DNA of 39,135 nt from an uncultured Pelagibacteraceae bacterium (GCA_902597175.1 CACJWN010000010.1:1-39135); one strand, 5' to 3'. Positions 18,457 to 30,906 are shown, counted from the stretch's first letter. Notes: a model not told the origin generated them from the sequence alone. Numbers and translations: made by a program.

Positions 18457-19404
18457 ATGAAAAACTTCTATTCAAATATTTATTCTTTTAATTTAAGGAT
18501 ATTGAAAAAAACTGTTAAATATCTCAGTCAGGGTAATTTAGTAGCTATTCCAACTGAGACTGTCTATGGATTAGCAGGAAATGCCTACTCAAAAAAAGCT
18601 GTAAAAAATATTTTTAAAGTAAAAAAGAGACCAAAAAAAAATCCTTTAATTATTCATTATCATAATATTTCGGATGCCGAAAAAGATGTCATTTTTAATA
18701 AAAACTTTTTTTTGCTTTATAAAAAGTTTTGTCCAGGACCTTTAACTTTCATTTTGAAAAAAAGCAAAAATTCAAAAATTACTCCTTTTGCTACTTCAAG
18801 TTTAAAAACAGTGGCAATAAGATTTCCTAAAAATAGGATCATACGATCTGTGTTAAAATTAATTAAATTTCCACTTGCTATGCCTAGCGCTAATCTTTCA
18901 TCAGGCCTTAGTCCAGTCAATGCACTAGATGTTTTCGAAGAATTTAAAAAAAAAATTAATATTATAATAGATGGTGGAAATACTAAAATTGGCATTGAGT
19001 CTACTGTTGTTGATCTTACCGGCAAACCAAAGATTTTAAGACCGGGTATAATCACTAAAAGCAAATTAAATCGTTTTTTTAAAATAGATCTTTCTAATAA
19101 TAAATTCAAAATCAAATCTCCAGGTATGTTAAAAAAACATTATTCTCCGGGAATTCCAGTTATACTTAATAAAAAACCAAAATATTCCAATCATGCATAT
19201 ATTGTATTTGGTAAAAAATTTCAAAATTATAAAAATTATTTCAATTTGAGTAAAAAAGCCGACTTGAAAGAGGCTGCAGCTAATCTATATAAAACCATGA
19301 GAAAAATAAAAAAAATTGGATATAAAAAAATTTACGTTACTAAAATTCCCAATAAGGGACTTGGCCTTGCCATAAATGATCGTTTAAAGAGAGCTTCAAA
19401 TTAA
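18457..19404 (+). CDS. tsaC: Threonylcarbamoyl-AMP synthase (Sua5/YrdC/YwlC)
   Basis: Makes threonylcarbamoyl-AMP from Thr, bicarbonate and ATP for the t6A37 modification of ANN-decoding tRNAs. 315 residues, the long Sua5 form: YrdC domain in roughly residues 15-200 (IPTETVYGLAGNA, KVKKRPKKNPLIIHYHN, PLAMPSANLSSGLSP, GIESTVVDLTGKPKILRPG), a linker (SPGMLKKHYSP) and a C-terminal Sua5 domain. Its stop overlaps the ABC ATPase start by one base, so it heads a five-gene transcript, although its housekeeping role seems unrelated to the genes behind it. Confidence 0.93.
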   Translation: MKNFYSNIYSFNLRILKKTVKYLSQGNLVAIPTETVYGLAGNAYSKKAVKNIFKVKKRPKKNPLIIHYHNISDAEKDVIFNKNFFLLYKKFCPGPLTFILKKSKNSKITPFATSSLKTVAIRFPKNRIIRSVLKLIKFPLAMPSANLSSGLSPVNALDVFEEFKKKINIIIDGGNTKIGIESTVVDLTGKPKILRPGIITKSKLNRFFKIDLSNNKFKIKSPGMLKKHYSPGIPVILNKKPKYSNHAYIVFGKKFQNYKNYFNLSKKADLKEAAANLYKTMRKIKKIGYKKIYVTKIPNKGLGLAINDRLKRASN

Positions 19405-20123
19405 TGTTTATCAAAATAAAAGATTTAACAAAAAATTACAATAATTTTTGTGCTGTTAACAAAATCAATTTTCAAATTGAAAAGAATAAAACAATAGGAC
19501 TTTTAGGACCTAATGGATGCGGAAAAACTACAACTATTGGTATGATGCTTGGTCTTGTTACTCCGACTGAGGGCGAAATATTAATAGAAAACAAAAGTAT
19601 AAGATCATTTAAGAGGGACGATATTTTAAAAAGATTTAATTTTGCCTCTCCTTATGTTGAATTACCAAAAAAACTAACGGTCAAACAAAATCTTGAAATT
19701 TATGGGAGGCTCTATGGTATAAAAAATCTAAATGAGAGGATGAATGAAATATCGAGTGATTTAGATATTAAAAATTTTTACGAGAGAAAAACCGGAGAAC
19801 TGTCCTCCGGACAGAAAAATAGAGTCTCTTTAGCTAAATCTTTAATTAATAAACCTGAAATTCTTTTGTTAGATGAGCCCACAGCGAGTCTTGATCCTGA
19901 TATAGGTGACTTTATAAGAAGTTACATTCAAGAATATAAAAAAAATAATAGAATAACAGTTTTATTGGCATCACATAATATGAGTGAAGTTGAGAGACTT
20001 TGTGACAGTGTTATCATGATGAGAAAAGGTAAAATTATAGATAGTGGTTCCTGTGAAGATTTAATAAAAAAACATGGAAGAAATAATCTAGAGGAAACGT
20101 TTTTGAAATTGGCTAGGAGTTAA
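19404..20123 (+). CDS. ABC transporter ATP-binding protein (ABC-2 export type)
   Basis: Single nucleotide-binding domain of 239 residues. Walker A GPNGCGKT (35-42), signature LSSGQ (133-137), Walker B ILLLDE (153-158) and the switch His191 (LASHNMSEVE) are all intact, so it should be an active ATPase. The closest general type is the CcmA/NodI-like exporter group that pairs with ABC-2 permeases. The permease gene starts one base after the stop. The transported compound is unknown; the downstream glycosyltransferase and oxygenase hint at a glycan or modified lipid (inference). Confidence 0.93.
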   Translation: MFIKIKDLTKNYNNFCAVNKINFQIEKNKTIGLLGPNGCGKTTTIGMMLGLVTPTEGEILIENKSIRSFKRDDILKRFNFASPYVELPKKLTVKQNLEIYGRLYGIKNLNERMNEISSDLDIKNFYERKTGELSSGQKNRVSLAKSLINKPEILLLDEPTASLDPDIGDFIRSYIQEYKKNNRITVLLASHNMSEVERLCDSVIMMRKGKIIDSGSCEDLIKKHGRNNLEETFLKLARS

Positions 20124-20124
20124 G

Positions 20125-20916
20125 ATGAATTTTAATAAAATTTATGCATTAGGTTTAAGGCATCTATATTTGATTATGAACTCTTTTCCAAGAGTATTAG
20201 ATCTGATTTATTGGCCTACTGTTCAAATTTTTCTCTGGGGGTTTATTTCCAAATTTTTTACATTAAATTCGGAATACTATAACAACACTGTGGGTATAAT
20301 ATTAACTGCAGCAATTTTGTATGATTTTTTGTTTAGAGCTAGCATAAGTTTTAATATGATGTTTTTAGAGGAAATTTGGAGTAGAAATTTTACTAATTTA
20401 TTTATCGCACCGATAAAGATAAGAGAAATTATAGCTGCTCTAACAATAACTGCTATTTTAAGAACTTTGATTGGTCTAATTCCTGCTGTTTTAATTGCAA
20501 TTCCTCTATTTGGTGTATCTGTTCTTAGCTTAGGAATGCCTTTAATTTTTTTACTTTTATCTTTGTACCTTTTCGGGGTAACTTTAGGACTTCTAGTCAC
20601 ATCAGGTCTTCTAAGATACGGCCCATCTTTTGAAAATATTGCATGGGCAAGTTTATTTTTTTTAGCACCTCTTGGCTGTATATATTACCCGATAGATATT
20701 TTGCCTCTATCCCTACAAATAATTGCCAAAGGTCTACCTTTGGTTCACATTTTTGAGGAAATGAGAAGTATTTTAATGAATAATACTGTAAACTATTTAA
20801 ATATTTTTAAGTCAATTTCTATATCAGTGATATATTTTATTTTTGGTGTTATAATTTTTTACATTTCTTATTTTGGAGCAAAAAAAAGGGGAACTCTAAT
20901 TAACATGGGCGAATAA
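20125..20916 (+). CDS. ABC-2 type transporter permease
   Basis: Inner-membrane partner of the ATPase just upstream. 263 residues with about six hydrophobic segments (roughly 31-50, 56-75, 108-130, 135-157, 172-190 and 235-255), the usual ABC-2 topology. The N-terminal LGLRHLYLIMNSFPRVLDLIYWP is a typical amphipathic coupling region before span 1. LPLVHIFEEMRSIL precedes the last span, as in polysaccharide/drug ABC-2 permeases. The next gene begins 3 bp later. Substrate not determinable from sequence. Confidence 0.92.
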   Translation: MNFNKIYALGLRHLYLIMNSFPRVLDLIYWPTVQIFLWGFISKFFTLNSEYYNNTVGIILTAAILYDFLFRASISFNMMFLEEIWSRNFTNLFIAPIKIREIIAALTITAILRTLIGLIPAVLIAIPLFGVSVLSLGMPLIFLLLSLYLFGVTLGLLVTSGLLRYGPSFENIAWASLFFLAPLGCIYYPIDILPLSLQIIAKGLPLVHIFEEMRSILMNNTVNYLNIFKSISISVIYFIFGVIIFYISYFGAKKRGTLINMGE

Positions 20917-20919
20917 CTT

Positions 20920-21627
20920 ATGAATAGTTTAATTACCAAGATTAAAGAACAAGAGTCACCGCCAAAAGTGATAAAAAATTTATTTTCGGAAAACGAGATA
21001 AAAGAATTTTTAAAATTATATCATGACTTGCCTATAACAGTGCATAATAAAAAACAAAATGTGATAAAAAAAAGATGGTTACAGGGTTTTAATAAAAATT
21101 TAGAAAAAATATTTAATGAAAGATTAGAAAAAGAAATTGGTTCATTTAAAATGGATAACTTAAAAGACGATGAAGGAAGAGATATTTTAGGTTTAATTCA
21201 GGAAAGCTATGCTCCAATAGGTCTTCATGTTGATGGAGGTTTTGAATTAAAAAATCAAATTTATAAACAAACTTTAATCCCTTTATCATCTGTCGGTAGC
21301 ACAGTAATTTTTAAGAATAGATATTACGAGGGTTCTACAAATTTTACTCAGGATCCAATAGAATTAGGAAAAAAAGATCTCAAGTATGGCCAAAATAAAA
21401 GGTCAGATATTCATTTAAAAATGTATGGAAATAAATCTTTTGATAAAAAAATTCATCAAAAGTACTTGCAACATGAGGATATTAATAATTTAAAAGGTTT
21501 GGAAGTTGAATTGATATATAAATGGGAAGTAGGTTCTATGTTAATATTTGACAGGACTCATCTACACTGCTCTTCATCAGTTATTGAGGGGAAAAAAATT
21601 GGAATTGCAACCTTTACAAAAAAGTAA
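20920..21627 (+). CDS. Putative 2-oxoglutarate/Fe(II)-dependent oxygenase
   Basis: 235 residues; not a family I can name. The pattern fits a double-stranded beta-helix dioxygenase: GLHVDGG (His103, Asp105) as the HxD pair, QTLIPLSSVGSTVIF as following strands, then GSMLIFDRTHLHCSSS (His214 or His216 as distal iron ligand) and EGKKIGIATFTKK, where Lys225/226 would occupy the 2-oxoglutarate carboxylate site usually held by Arg or Lys. No signal peptide or membrane span, so cytosolic. It sits 3 bp after the ABC-2 permease and 8 bp before a GT17 gene, suggesting that it hydroxylates something made or exported by this cluster. The iron-site reading is inference from motifs; a plain cupin remains possible. 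Confidence 0.6.
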   Translation: MNSLITKIKEQESPPKVIKNLFSENEIKEFLKLYHDLPITVHNKKQNVIKKRWLQGFNKNLEKIFNERLEKEIGSFKMDNLKDDEGRDILGLIQESYAPIGLHVDGGFELKNQIYKQTLIPLSSVGSTVIFKNRYYEGSTNFTQDPIELGKKDLKYGQNKRSDIHLKMYGNKSFDKKIHQKYLQHEDINNLKGLEVELIYKWEVGSMLIFDRTHLHCSSSVIEGKKIGIATFTKK

Positions 21628-21635
21628 TTAAAAAA

Positions 21636-22436
21636 ATGGCAATTTATGATTGTTTTCAATACTTCAATGAGGATCATATTGTTGAACTTCGGTTTAACAT
21701 TTTAGATAAGTATGTAGATTATTTTGTAATATCAGAGTCAACAAAAAATCATCAGGGAAAAGAGAAAGAAATTAATTTCAAAATTGAGAATTTTCCAAAA
21801 TTTAAAAATAAAATTAGATTTCTTAAGGCTAAATACGAAGATAAAATTAATTTTCAGAATCATAAAGGTGGAGAGTCAATAGTCGAACAGCACCAGAGAA
21901 ATTTTTTGATTGAGGGGGTTAAAGATGCAAAACCAGACGATTTGATTATTTTGTCTGACTCAGATGAAATACCTGATCTTGAAAAACTTAAATTTATAAA
22001 AAAAGGAAAAAAATTTATTGCCTTTTCACAAAAGATGTATACATACAAACTTAATCTTCAAAATCTAGATGAAAGCAATTGGATAGGGTCAAGAATAACA
22101 AAAAAAAAGTATCTTACATCGATGCAAGATCTAAGAAATTTAAAATTTAAAAAATTTCCATTTTGGAGAATTGATAAAAGACATTTGCAAATATTAGATG
22201 GTGGCTGGCATTTTTCATACTTACAAACACCTGAAAAAATTTTAAATAAAATCAAATCATTTTCACATGGAGAGTTTAATAATGAAAATATTAATGTAGA
22301 AGAAATAGAAAAAAAAATAAATAAAAATCAGGATCTATTTGACAGAGGTTTTAAATTAAAAAAAGTTGAAATAGATAACAGTTACCCCAACTTTATTGTT
22401 AATAATAAAGCAAAATTTTCAAAATGGATAATTTGA
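21636..22436 (+). CDS. Glycosyltransferase family 17 protein
   Basis: 266 residues resembling the GT17 family (named for eukaryotic beta-1,4-mannosyl-glycoprotein N-acetylglucosaminyltransferase). The family start IYDCFQYFNEDHIVELRFN is followed by VDYFVISESTKNHQGK, a LIILSDSDEIPD block with a DxD-like metal/nucleotide motif (Asp108, Asp110), and GGWHFSYLQTPEKILNKIKSF, where the Trp-His pair is typical. No membrane span, so it would act in the cytosol on an activated sugar donor. It is the last gene of the run; seven bases separate it from the 3' end of tRNA-Arg on the other strand. Donor and acceptor are unknown. Confidence 0.8.
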   Translation: MAIYDCFQYFNEDHIVELRFNILDKYVDYFVISESTKNHQGKEKEINFKIENFPKFKNKIRFLKAKYEDKINFQNHKGGESIVEQHQRNFLIEGVKDAKPDDLIILSDSDEIPDLEKLKFIKKGKKFIAFSQKMYTYKLNLQNLDESNWIGSRITKKKYLTSMQDLRNLKFKKFPFWRIDKRHLQILDGGWHFSYLQTPEKILNKIKSFSHGEFNNENINVEEIEKKINKNQDLFDRGFKLKKVEIDNSYPNFIVNNKAKFSKWII

Positions 22437-22443
22437 TTTATTG

Positions 22444-22518
22444 TGCGCCGGATAGGAGTCGAACCCATAACCTCCGGAGCCGAAATCCGGCGCTCTATCC
22501 AGTTGAAGCTACCGGCGC
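22444..22518 (-). tRNA. tRNA-Arg (anticodon TCG), CCA not encoded
   Basis: Minus-strand cloverleaf of 75 bases: acceptor GCGCCGG/CCGGCGC, D stem GCTT/GAGC with loop CAACTGGATA, anticodon stem CCGGA/TCCGG around TTTCGGC (anticodon TCG, reading CGA/CGG), T arm ATGGG-TTCGACT-CCTAT, discriminator A at 22444. The next bases read CAA, so CCA must be added after transcription, unlike the tRNA-Leu in this window. Its 5' end lies 24 bp from the rluD start codon on the other strand, so its promoter must overlap the rluD start. Confidence 0.95.
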
Positions 22519-22542
22519 ATAATTTGTAATTTAGATCAATTT

Positions 22543-23523
22543 ATGAATAAAACAATAAAATTATTAGTTGCAAAACAAGATCACAACAAGCGAGTTGATT
22601 TTATTTTGTCAAAAAAGATTAATTTTATTACTCGTACTTATATAAAAAAGTTAATTGAAAATTCTCAGTTAGAAATCAATAAAAAAACTGTGAAAACCCC
22701 AGCTACCAAAATAAAAACTAATGATGAAATAGTAATAAATATAATTGAAAAAAATGAGAGTAAAATCCTACCTAATAAAATTGATTTAAACATAATATTT
22801 GAGGATGATGATTTAATAGTAATAAATAAGCCTAAAGGTTTAGTTGTTCATCCCGGCGCAGGAAATTTTGAAAATACTTTAGTGAATGCGTTAATGTTCA
22901 AATATAAGGATAATTTATCGAACATTAATGGGAAAATTCGACCAGGAATAGTTCATAGAATTGACAAAGACACAAGTGGATTATTAGTGATTGCAAAAAA
23001 TAATCTTTCACATTCAAATTTGAGCAAGCAATTTAATGATCACTCTATAAAAAGAACTTATCAATGTTTAATTTGGGGAATTGTGAGGCCTTTAAATGGT
23101 AAAATTGAAACTTTAATTAGTAGAAATCCAAAAAACAGACAGCTTATGGCTGTAAGTGAGATTAAGGGCAAGACTGCAATTACAAATTATAAAACTTTAA
23201 AAGTATTTGATACTAAAGAAATTCCAAAAATAAGCTTAATTCAATGTCAATTAGAAACTGGAAGAACTCATCAGATTAGAGTTCATTTGAAATATAAAGG
23301 TGGAGCTATTTTAGGTGATCAAAAATACGGTAAAAAGAATATAAAATTTAAAAAAATTAATAAAGATTTTTATAGCATCTTGTCCAGTATTAGCGGTCAA
23401 GTTTTACACGCTCAAACTTTAGAATTTTCACATCCAACAAAAAAAAAATGGATGAGTTTTAAGTCCCCTCTTCCTGATGACTTTCAAAAAATATTAGATT
23501 TCTTAAGTAAACTTAATAGTTGA
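22543..23523 (+). CDS. rluD: Ribosomal large subunit pseudouridine synthase, RluD/RluC family
   Basis: Isomerises uridines in 23S rRNA. 326 residues: S4-like RNA-binding domain at about 15-70 (RVDFILSKKI...NSQLEINKKTV), then the catalytic domain. Catalytic Asp141 lies in GIVHRIDKDTSGLLVIAKN, and LETGRTHQIRVHLKYKGGAILGDQKYG is the second family block. RluD is favoured over RluC because rpoH follows directly, as in other Alphaproteobacteria, but the target position cannot be read from sequence. It ends 30 bp before rpoH; the spacer is A/T-rich. Confidence 0.9.
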   Translation: MNKTIKLLVAKQDHNKRVDFILSKKINFITRTYIKKLIENSQLEINKKTVKTPATKIKTNDEIVINIIEKNESKILPNKIDLNIIFEDDDLIVINKPKGLVVHPGAGNFENTLVNALMFKYKDNLSNINGKIRPGIVHRIDKDTSGLLVIAKNNLSHSNLSKQFNDHSIKRTYQCLIWGIVRPLNGKIETLISRNPKNRQLMAVSEIKGKTAITNYKTLKVFDTKEIPKISLIQCQLETGRTHQIRVHLKYKGGAILGDQKYGKKNIKFKKINKDFYSILSSISGQVLHAQTLEFSHPTKKKWMSFKSPLPDDFQKILDFLSKLNS

Positions 23524-23553
23524 AAAAATGATATTTATATATAAATCTTCAGA

Positions 23554-26547
<2,994 letters not shown>

Positions 26548-26551
<4 letters not shown>

Positions 26552-27882
26552 TTTAATATTGATTTCTTAATTATCTTTATACATTTAGAAATTAAATTTT
26601 TGTTGTAAGACTCTGCCATAATTCTAATTTTTGGCTCTGTCCCAGATTTTCTAACTAATATTCTTCCTTTTTTTTCCATTACCTTATTAGCTAATCTTAT
26701 AGCTGTTCTACACCTAAAACTATTCAAAATATTTTTATTTTTTACATCTACATTTTCTAATATTTGTGGCAATGGTTTAAAAATATTTAATAGTTTGCTT
26801 GCTTTGATCCCTTTTCTTAGAGAAAATAATACTTCTAATGCAACTAATAATCCATCTCCTGTAGTGGCAAATTTTCCCAAAATTATATGCCCCGATTGCT
26901 CTCCACCTAAATTAAAATTTAATTTTTTCATTTTTTCTTTTACATACCGATCTCCAACTTTTGCCCTAAAAAATTTTATATTCTCTTTTTTTAAAAATTG
27001 CTCTAAACCATAGTTTGACATTAATGTTCCAATTACCCCGCCTCTTAAGATTTTTTTTGATTTCCATCTTCTAGCGAGCATCGCAATAATTTGATCTCCG
27101 TTAATAATCTTTCCTTTTTCGTCACACATTATAATTCTATCGGCATCGCCATCAAACGAGATACCAACGTTTGCTCTATATTTTTTGACAAAAAATTTAA
27201 TTTTTGATGGATAAGTTGAACCACATTTATGATTTATATTTAATCCATTAGGTTTTACCCCAATGGTAATGACTTTTGCACCTAATTCATTTAACAATTT
27301 TGGTGCGGCTTTGTAACAAGCTCCATTGGCGCAATCTAGAACAATTTTGGTGCCCTTTAAATTAAAATTTTTTGGAAAATTGCTTTTTAATATTTTAATA
27401 TATTTATCATTACCGTCCTCTAACCGTTTTACCCTTCCGAGAAGCTTTGGGTTTGTAAGTTGTTTTGTATTTTTAGCATCAATTAGTTTTTCAATTTTCT
27501 TCTCTATCCTGTCTGATAATTTCATTCCATCTGGGCCAAATAATTTTAAACCGTTATCATGGTAAGGATTATGTGAAGCTGTAATCATAATTCCCATATT
27601 TGCTCTCATAGATTTTGTTAACATTGCTAGACCATTAGTTGGTAAAGGACCTAGTGTAAAAACATGCATGCCCCCTGAAACTAGACCTGATACAAGTGCT
27701 GGCTCTAAAGTATATCCTGATAGTCTTGTGTCTTTAGCTATGACGGCAATTTGTTTATTTTTTTTTTGATTTTTAAAATAAGTTCCAGACGCTAATCCAA
27801 ATTTAAAAAATTTCTCACCAGTAATATTTCCTTGATTTACGGTTCCTCTTATCCCATCTGTACCGAAATATTTATTTTTCAT
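26548..27882 (-). CDS. glmM: Phosphoglucosamine mutase
   Basis: Converts glucosamine 6-phosphate to the 1-phosphate for UDP-GlcNAc, feeding peptidoglycan and LPS. 444 residues. YFGTDGIRGTVN at the start, the phosphoserine loop MITASHNPYHDNGLK, the metal loop FDGDADRIIM (three Asp), and GGEQSGHIIL are intact. The C-terminal LVRKSGTEPKIRIMAE binds the sugar phosphate. It follows ftsH-folP as in many bacteria and overlaps both folP and thiD by 4 bp. Confidence 0.97.
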
Positions 27883-28943
27883 TTACCAAATAGTATTTTA
27901 TTAAATACTAATATCCCTTGTTTTATTTCTAATACGTTATGTACTCTAAAAATTTGGACTCCTTGAGATAACAAATACAAAACTGACGCCATTGTCCCAC
28001 CTATTCTCTCTTTGCTATCATAAGTGTCTGATATTTGATTAATAAATCTTTTTCTAGATGTTCCAATCATAATTGGAAGCCCAAGACTATGAAACAAAGA
28101 TATTTTAGAAATTAAAGTCAAATTATGTTTCAAAGTTTTACCAAATCCAATACCTGGATCTAAAATTATATTTCTGTCTGAAAATTTATTTTTAATATTT
28201 TCTTCAAAAAAATCATATATATCTAATAAAACATTTCTATAGTTGGGTTTTATTTGCATTGTATTTGGTGTCCCTTTCATATGATGAAGAACTTTTGATA
28301 TATTATTCTTCTTAACAAAATTAATAGAATTTCGATCATGATTGAAGCCAGACACATCATTGATTAAATCAACACCGTAGCTTAAACCATGTTTCATAAT
28401 ATCTGATTTTCTGGTGTCCAATGATAGACATACATTTTTATACTTTTTTTTGAAACTTTTTAGGACACCTTCTACTCTTTTTAGTTCATTTTTAAAACTT
28501 ATATCTTTTGAACCAGGCCTAGTGGACTCTCCACCTATATCAATTATCATTGCACCGCTTTTTATCATCTGATCAATATGTTTAAAAGATTTTACCTTAT
28601 TATTAAATTTTCCTCCATCAGAAAAACTGTCTGGAGTTAAATTTAAAATTCCCATTATCGTAGGTCCGGAAAAATTAATATACTTTAAAAAATTTCTACG
28701 CTTCGATGTAATGTTTTTAATATCTAATTTAATTTTTTTTTTTTCGTTTTTATTAAGAGATCTAATATCTTTTATATCAATAAACTTACTTTTGATATTT
28801 TTTTTTTTTCTAGAAAAAATTTCAAGAGAAGTAAATGCTATTTTATTATTTCCACATAGTGGTAATCCGATTTTATTTTCAATAAGTTTTTTTGCTTGAT
28901 CACCGTAAAAAAAATTACACGCTCTTGTGTAATATTTTATCAT
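27879..28943 (-). CDS. folP: Dihydropteroate synthase with N-terminal extension
   Basis: Joins pABA to DHPP to form dihydropteroate in folate synthesis. 354 residues against about 280 for the usual enzyme. The barrel starts near residue 93 with GPTIMGILNLTPDSFSDGG; IDIGGESTRPGS, LSLDTRKSDI, GVDLINDVSGF, ILDPGIGFGKTLKHN and MIGTSRKRFI follow in order. The first ~90 residues (starting MIKYYTRACNFFYGDQAKKLI) are Lys-rich and belong to no domain I can name; I believe related alphaproteobacterial enzymes have a comparable extension. It starts 4 bp after ftsH and overlaps glmM by 4 bp. Confidence 0.94.
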   Translation of the reverse strand: MIKYYTRACNFFYGDQAKKLIENKIGLPLCGNNKIAFTSLEIFSRKKKNIKSKFIDIKDIRSLNKNEKKKIKLDIKNITSKRRNFLKYINFSGPTIMGILNLTPDSFSDGGKFNNKVKSFKHIDQMIKSGAMIIDIGGESTRPGSKDISFKNELKRVEGVLKSFKKKYKNVCLSLDTRKSDIMKHGLSYGVDLINDVSGFNHDRNSINFVKKNNISKVLHHMKGTPNTMQIKPNYRNVLLDIYDFFEENIKNKFSDRNIILDPGIGFGKTLKHNLTLISKISLFHSLGLPIMIGTSRKRFINQISDTYDSKERIGGTMASVLYLLSQGVQIFRVHNVLEIKQGILVFNKILFGK

Positions 28944-28947
28944 TAAT

Positions 28948-30843
28948 TTAGATCGCAGGTTTTGGTTTTAATCCCAATGAACCAAGAGCTGAAGATGACT
29001 TGCCACCCTCGTTTTCCTCTTCTTTGAACGATCTAGTAGGCTTTATATTTTTTAGTATTAAGTCTCTGATTTCATCTCCAGACAAAGTTTCATAAATTAA
29101 CAATGCTTTCGCAATTTTATGCAAGTCATCGATTTTTTCTGTGAGAACTTTTCTTGCTCTCTCATAACCTTTATCAACAATTTTCTTTACCTCTATATCA
29201 ATTTTTTTAGCTGTTTCTTCAGACATATTTTGTTGTTTTGTAACAGATCTTCCTAGGAATACTTCCTCTTCATTTTCTCCATATGCAATTGTTCCTAACT
29301 CAGTGCTCATTCCATATTTTGTCACCATGTTTTTTGCCATTTTTGTTACCATATCAATATCAGAAGAGGCTCCTGACGTAACTTTGTCGTGACCAAAAAT
29401 TATTTCTTCAGCTATTCTTCCTCCCATAGCAACTGCAATGTCGGCATGCATTTTTTCTCTTGTAACTGATAATTGATCTCTTTCAGGTAATCTCATTACC
29501 ATGCCTAAAGCTCTTCCTCTTGGTATAATTGTTGCTTTATGTATAGGATCGGAAGCTTTTTCATTTAACGCAACAATCGCATGACCTCCTTCATGGTAAG
29601 CAGTTAATTTTTTCTCATCCTCAGACATTACCATAGACCTTCTCTCAGCTCCCATCATAACCTTGTCTTTAGCTTCCTCAATATCTGACATAGTTACGAC
29701 TCTTTTATTTTTTCTTGCAGCAAGCAAAGCTGACTCATTAATTAAATTTGCAAGATCAGCTCCTGAAAAACCCGGAGTGCCTCTTGCAATAGTTCTAAGT
29801 TTCACGTCTGGGCCAGTGTTAACTTTTTTAACGTGCACTTTAAGAATTGCCTCTCTTCCGATTATATCAGGGTTTCCAACCACGACTTGTCTATCAAATC
29901 TCCCTGGTCTTAGCAGCGCTGGGTCCAAAACATCTGGTCTGTTTGTAGCAGCTATTAAAATTATACCTTCATTTGTATCGAATCCATCCATTTCCACAAG
30001 CAGTTGATTAAGAGTTTGTTCTCTTTCATCGTTTCCTCCGCCTAATCCTGCTCCTCTACTTCTTCCTACAGCATCAATCTCATCAATGAATATAATACAA
30101 GGTGAATGTTTTTTTCCTTGCTCAAACATATCCCTAACTCTAGAAGCGCCTACTCCAACAAACATTTCTACAAAGTCAGAACCAGATATAGAAAAGAAAG
30201 GAACGTTAGCTTCACCCGCTATGGCTTTTGCTAGAAGTGTTTTTCCTGTTCCTGGAGGGCCAATTAAAAGAGCTCCCTTAGGAATCTTACCTCCTAAGCG
30301 GCTAAATTTTTTTGGATCTTTTAAAAATTCAACTATCTCTTCAACTTCCTCTTTTGCCTCTTCTACACCGGCAACGTCATTAAACGTAACTTTTCCTTGA
30401 GCCTCGTTAAGTAATTTTGCTTTTGATCTGCCAAATCCCATTGCGCCACCTTTGCCTCCCTGCATTTGACGCATAAAAAATATCCAAACTCCAATTAATA
30501 AAAGCATTGGAAACCAAGAAAGCAAAATACCTAGTAGCGAAGGCATTTTATCTTCTTGTGGTGATGCAATTATACTAACACCTTTAGAAGAAAGTTTGTC
30601 AACCAATTCAGGGTAATTTGGAGAATATGTTTTAAAAGTATTCCCATTAGCTAAAACTCCGGAAATGTTATTTCCTTGAATCTGAACTTCTACAACCCTT
30701 CCAGCATCAACCTCGTTTAGAAAATTAGAGAAGGCTAGAGAGTTTTTTTCTGAATTTATTTTGTTAGGATCTTGGAACATATTAAATAGACCTACTGAAA
30801 GTAGGACAATTATGATCCACATAACTAAATTTTTTACATTCAT
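28948..30843 (-). CDS. ftsH: ATP-dependent zinc metalloprotease FtsH
   Basis: Membrane-anchored AAA protease that degrades damaged membrane proteins and regulators; in E. coli it degrades RpoH and LpxC. 631 residues. Membrane spans at about 6-22 and 103-124 flank a periplasmic domain. Walker A GPPGTGKT (195-202), Walker [15 protein letters not shown] region [19 protein letters not shown], zinc site HEGGH (417-421) and the later Glu region. The C-terminal tail is short. A promoter candidate lies upstream, so it can be transcribed apart from tilS. The rpoH gene in the same window makes the known FtsH-RpoH link plausible. Confidence 0.98.
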   Translation of the reverse strand: MNVKNLVMWIIIVLLSVGLFNMFQDPNKINSEKNSLAFSNFLNEVDAGRVVEVQIQGNNISGVLANGNTFKTYSPNYPELVDKLSSKGVSIIASPQEDKMPSLLGILLSWFPMLLLIGVWIFFMRQMQGGKGGAMGFGRSKAKLLNEAQGKVTFNDVAGVEEAKEEVEEIVEFLKDPKKFSRLGGKIPKGALLIGPPGTGKTLLAKAIAGEANVPFFSISGSDFVEMFVGVGASRVRDMFEQGKKHSPCIIFIDEIDAVGRSRGAGLGGGNDEREQTLNQLLVEMDGFDTNEGIILIAATNRPDVLDPALLRPGRFDRQVVVGNPDIIGREAILKVHVKKVNTGPDVKLRTIARGTPGFSGADLANLINESALLAARKNKRVVTMSDIEEAKDKVMMGAERRSMVMSEDEKKLTAYHEGGHAIVALNEKASDPIHKATIIPRGRALGMVMRLPERDQLSVTREKMHADIAVAMGGRIAEEIIFGHDKVTSGASSDIDMVTKMAKNMVTKYGMSTELGTIAYGENEEEVFLGRSVTKQQNMSEETAKKIDIEVKKIVDKGYERARKVLTEKIDDLHKIAKALLIYETLSGDEIRDLILKNIKPTRSFKEEENEGGKSSSALGSLGLKPKPAI

Positions 30844-30876
30844 AACTTTTAAATAATCATTAAAATTATTTTAACA

Positions 30877-30906
30877 ACTATATTTTAAAAATAATTGAGT
30901 TGTAAA
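30877..30906 (-). promoter_or_regulatory. Candidate promoter upstream of ftsH
   Basis: On the minus strand TTTACA (30906-30901) and TATAGT (30882-30877) are separated by 18 bases, and the -10 box ends 33 bases before the ftsH ATG. The 72-bp gap between tilS and ftsH is long for this genome, which supports an internal promoter. The A/T-rich background makes chance matches common. Confidence 0.4.

Noticed and set aside
19404-22518. Genomic island integrated at tRNA-Arg
   Set aside because: I looked for a second copy of the tRNA 3' end as an attachment repeat and for an integrase gene and found neither; base composition matches the surroundings. The accessory character rests only on the gene content.
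28948-30843. Altered FtsH zinc motif (HEGGH instead of HEAGH)
   Set aside because: The HExGH pattern is intact, and a Gly at the variable position is, to my knowledge, common in alphaproteobacterial FtsH.
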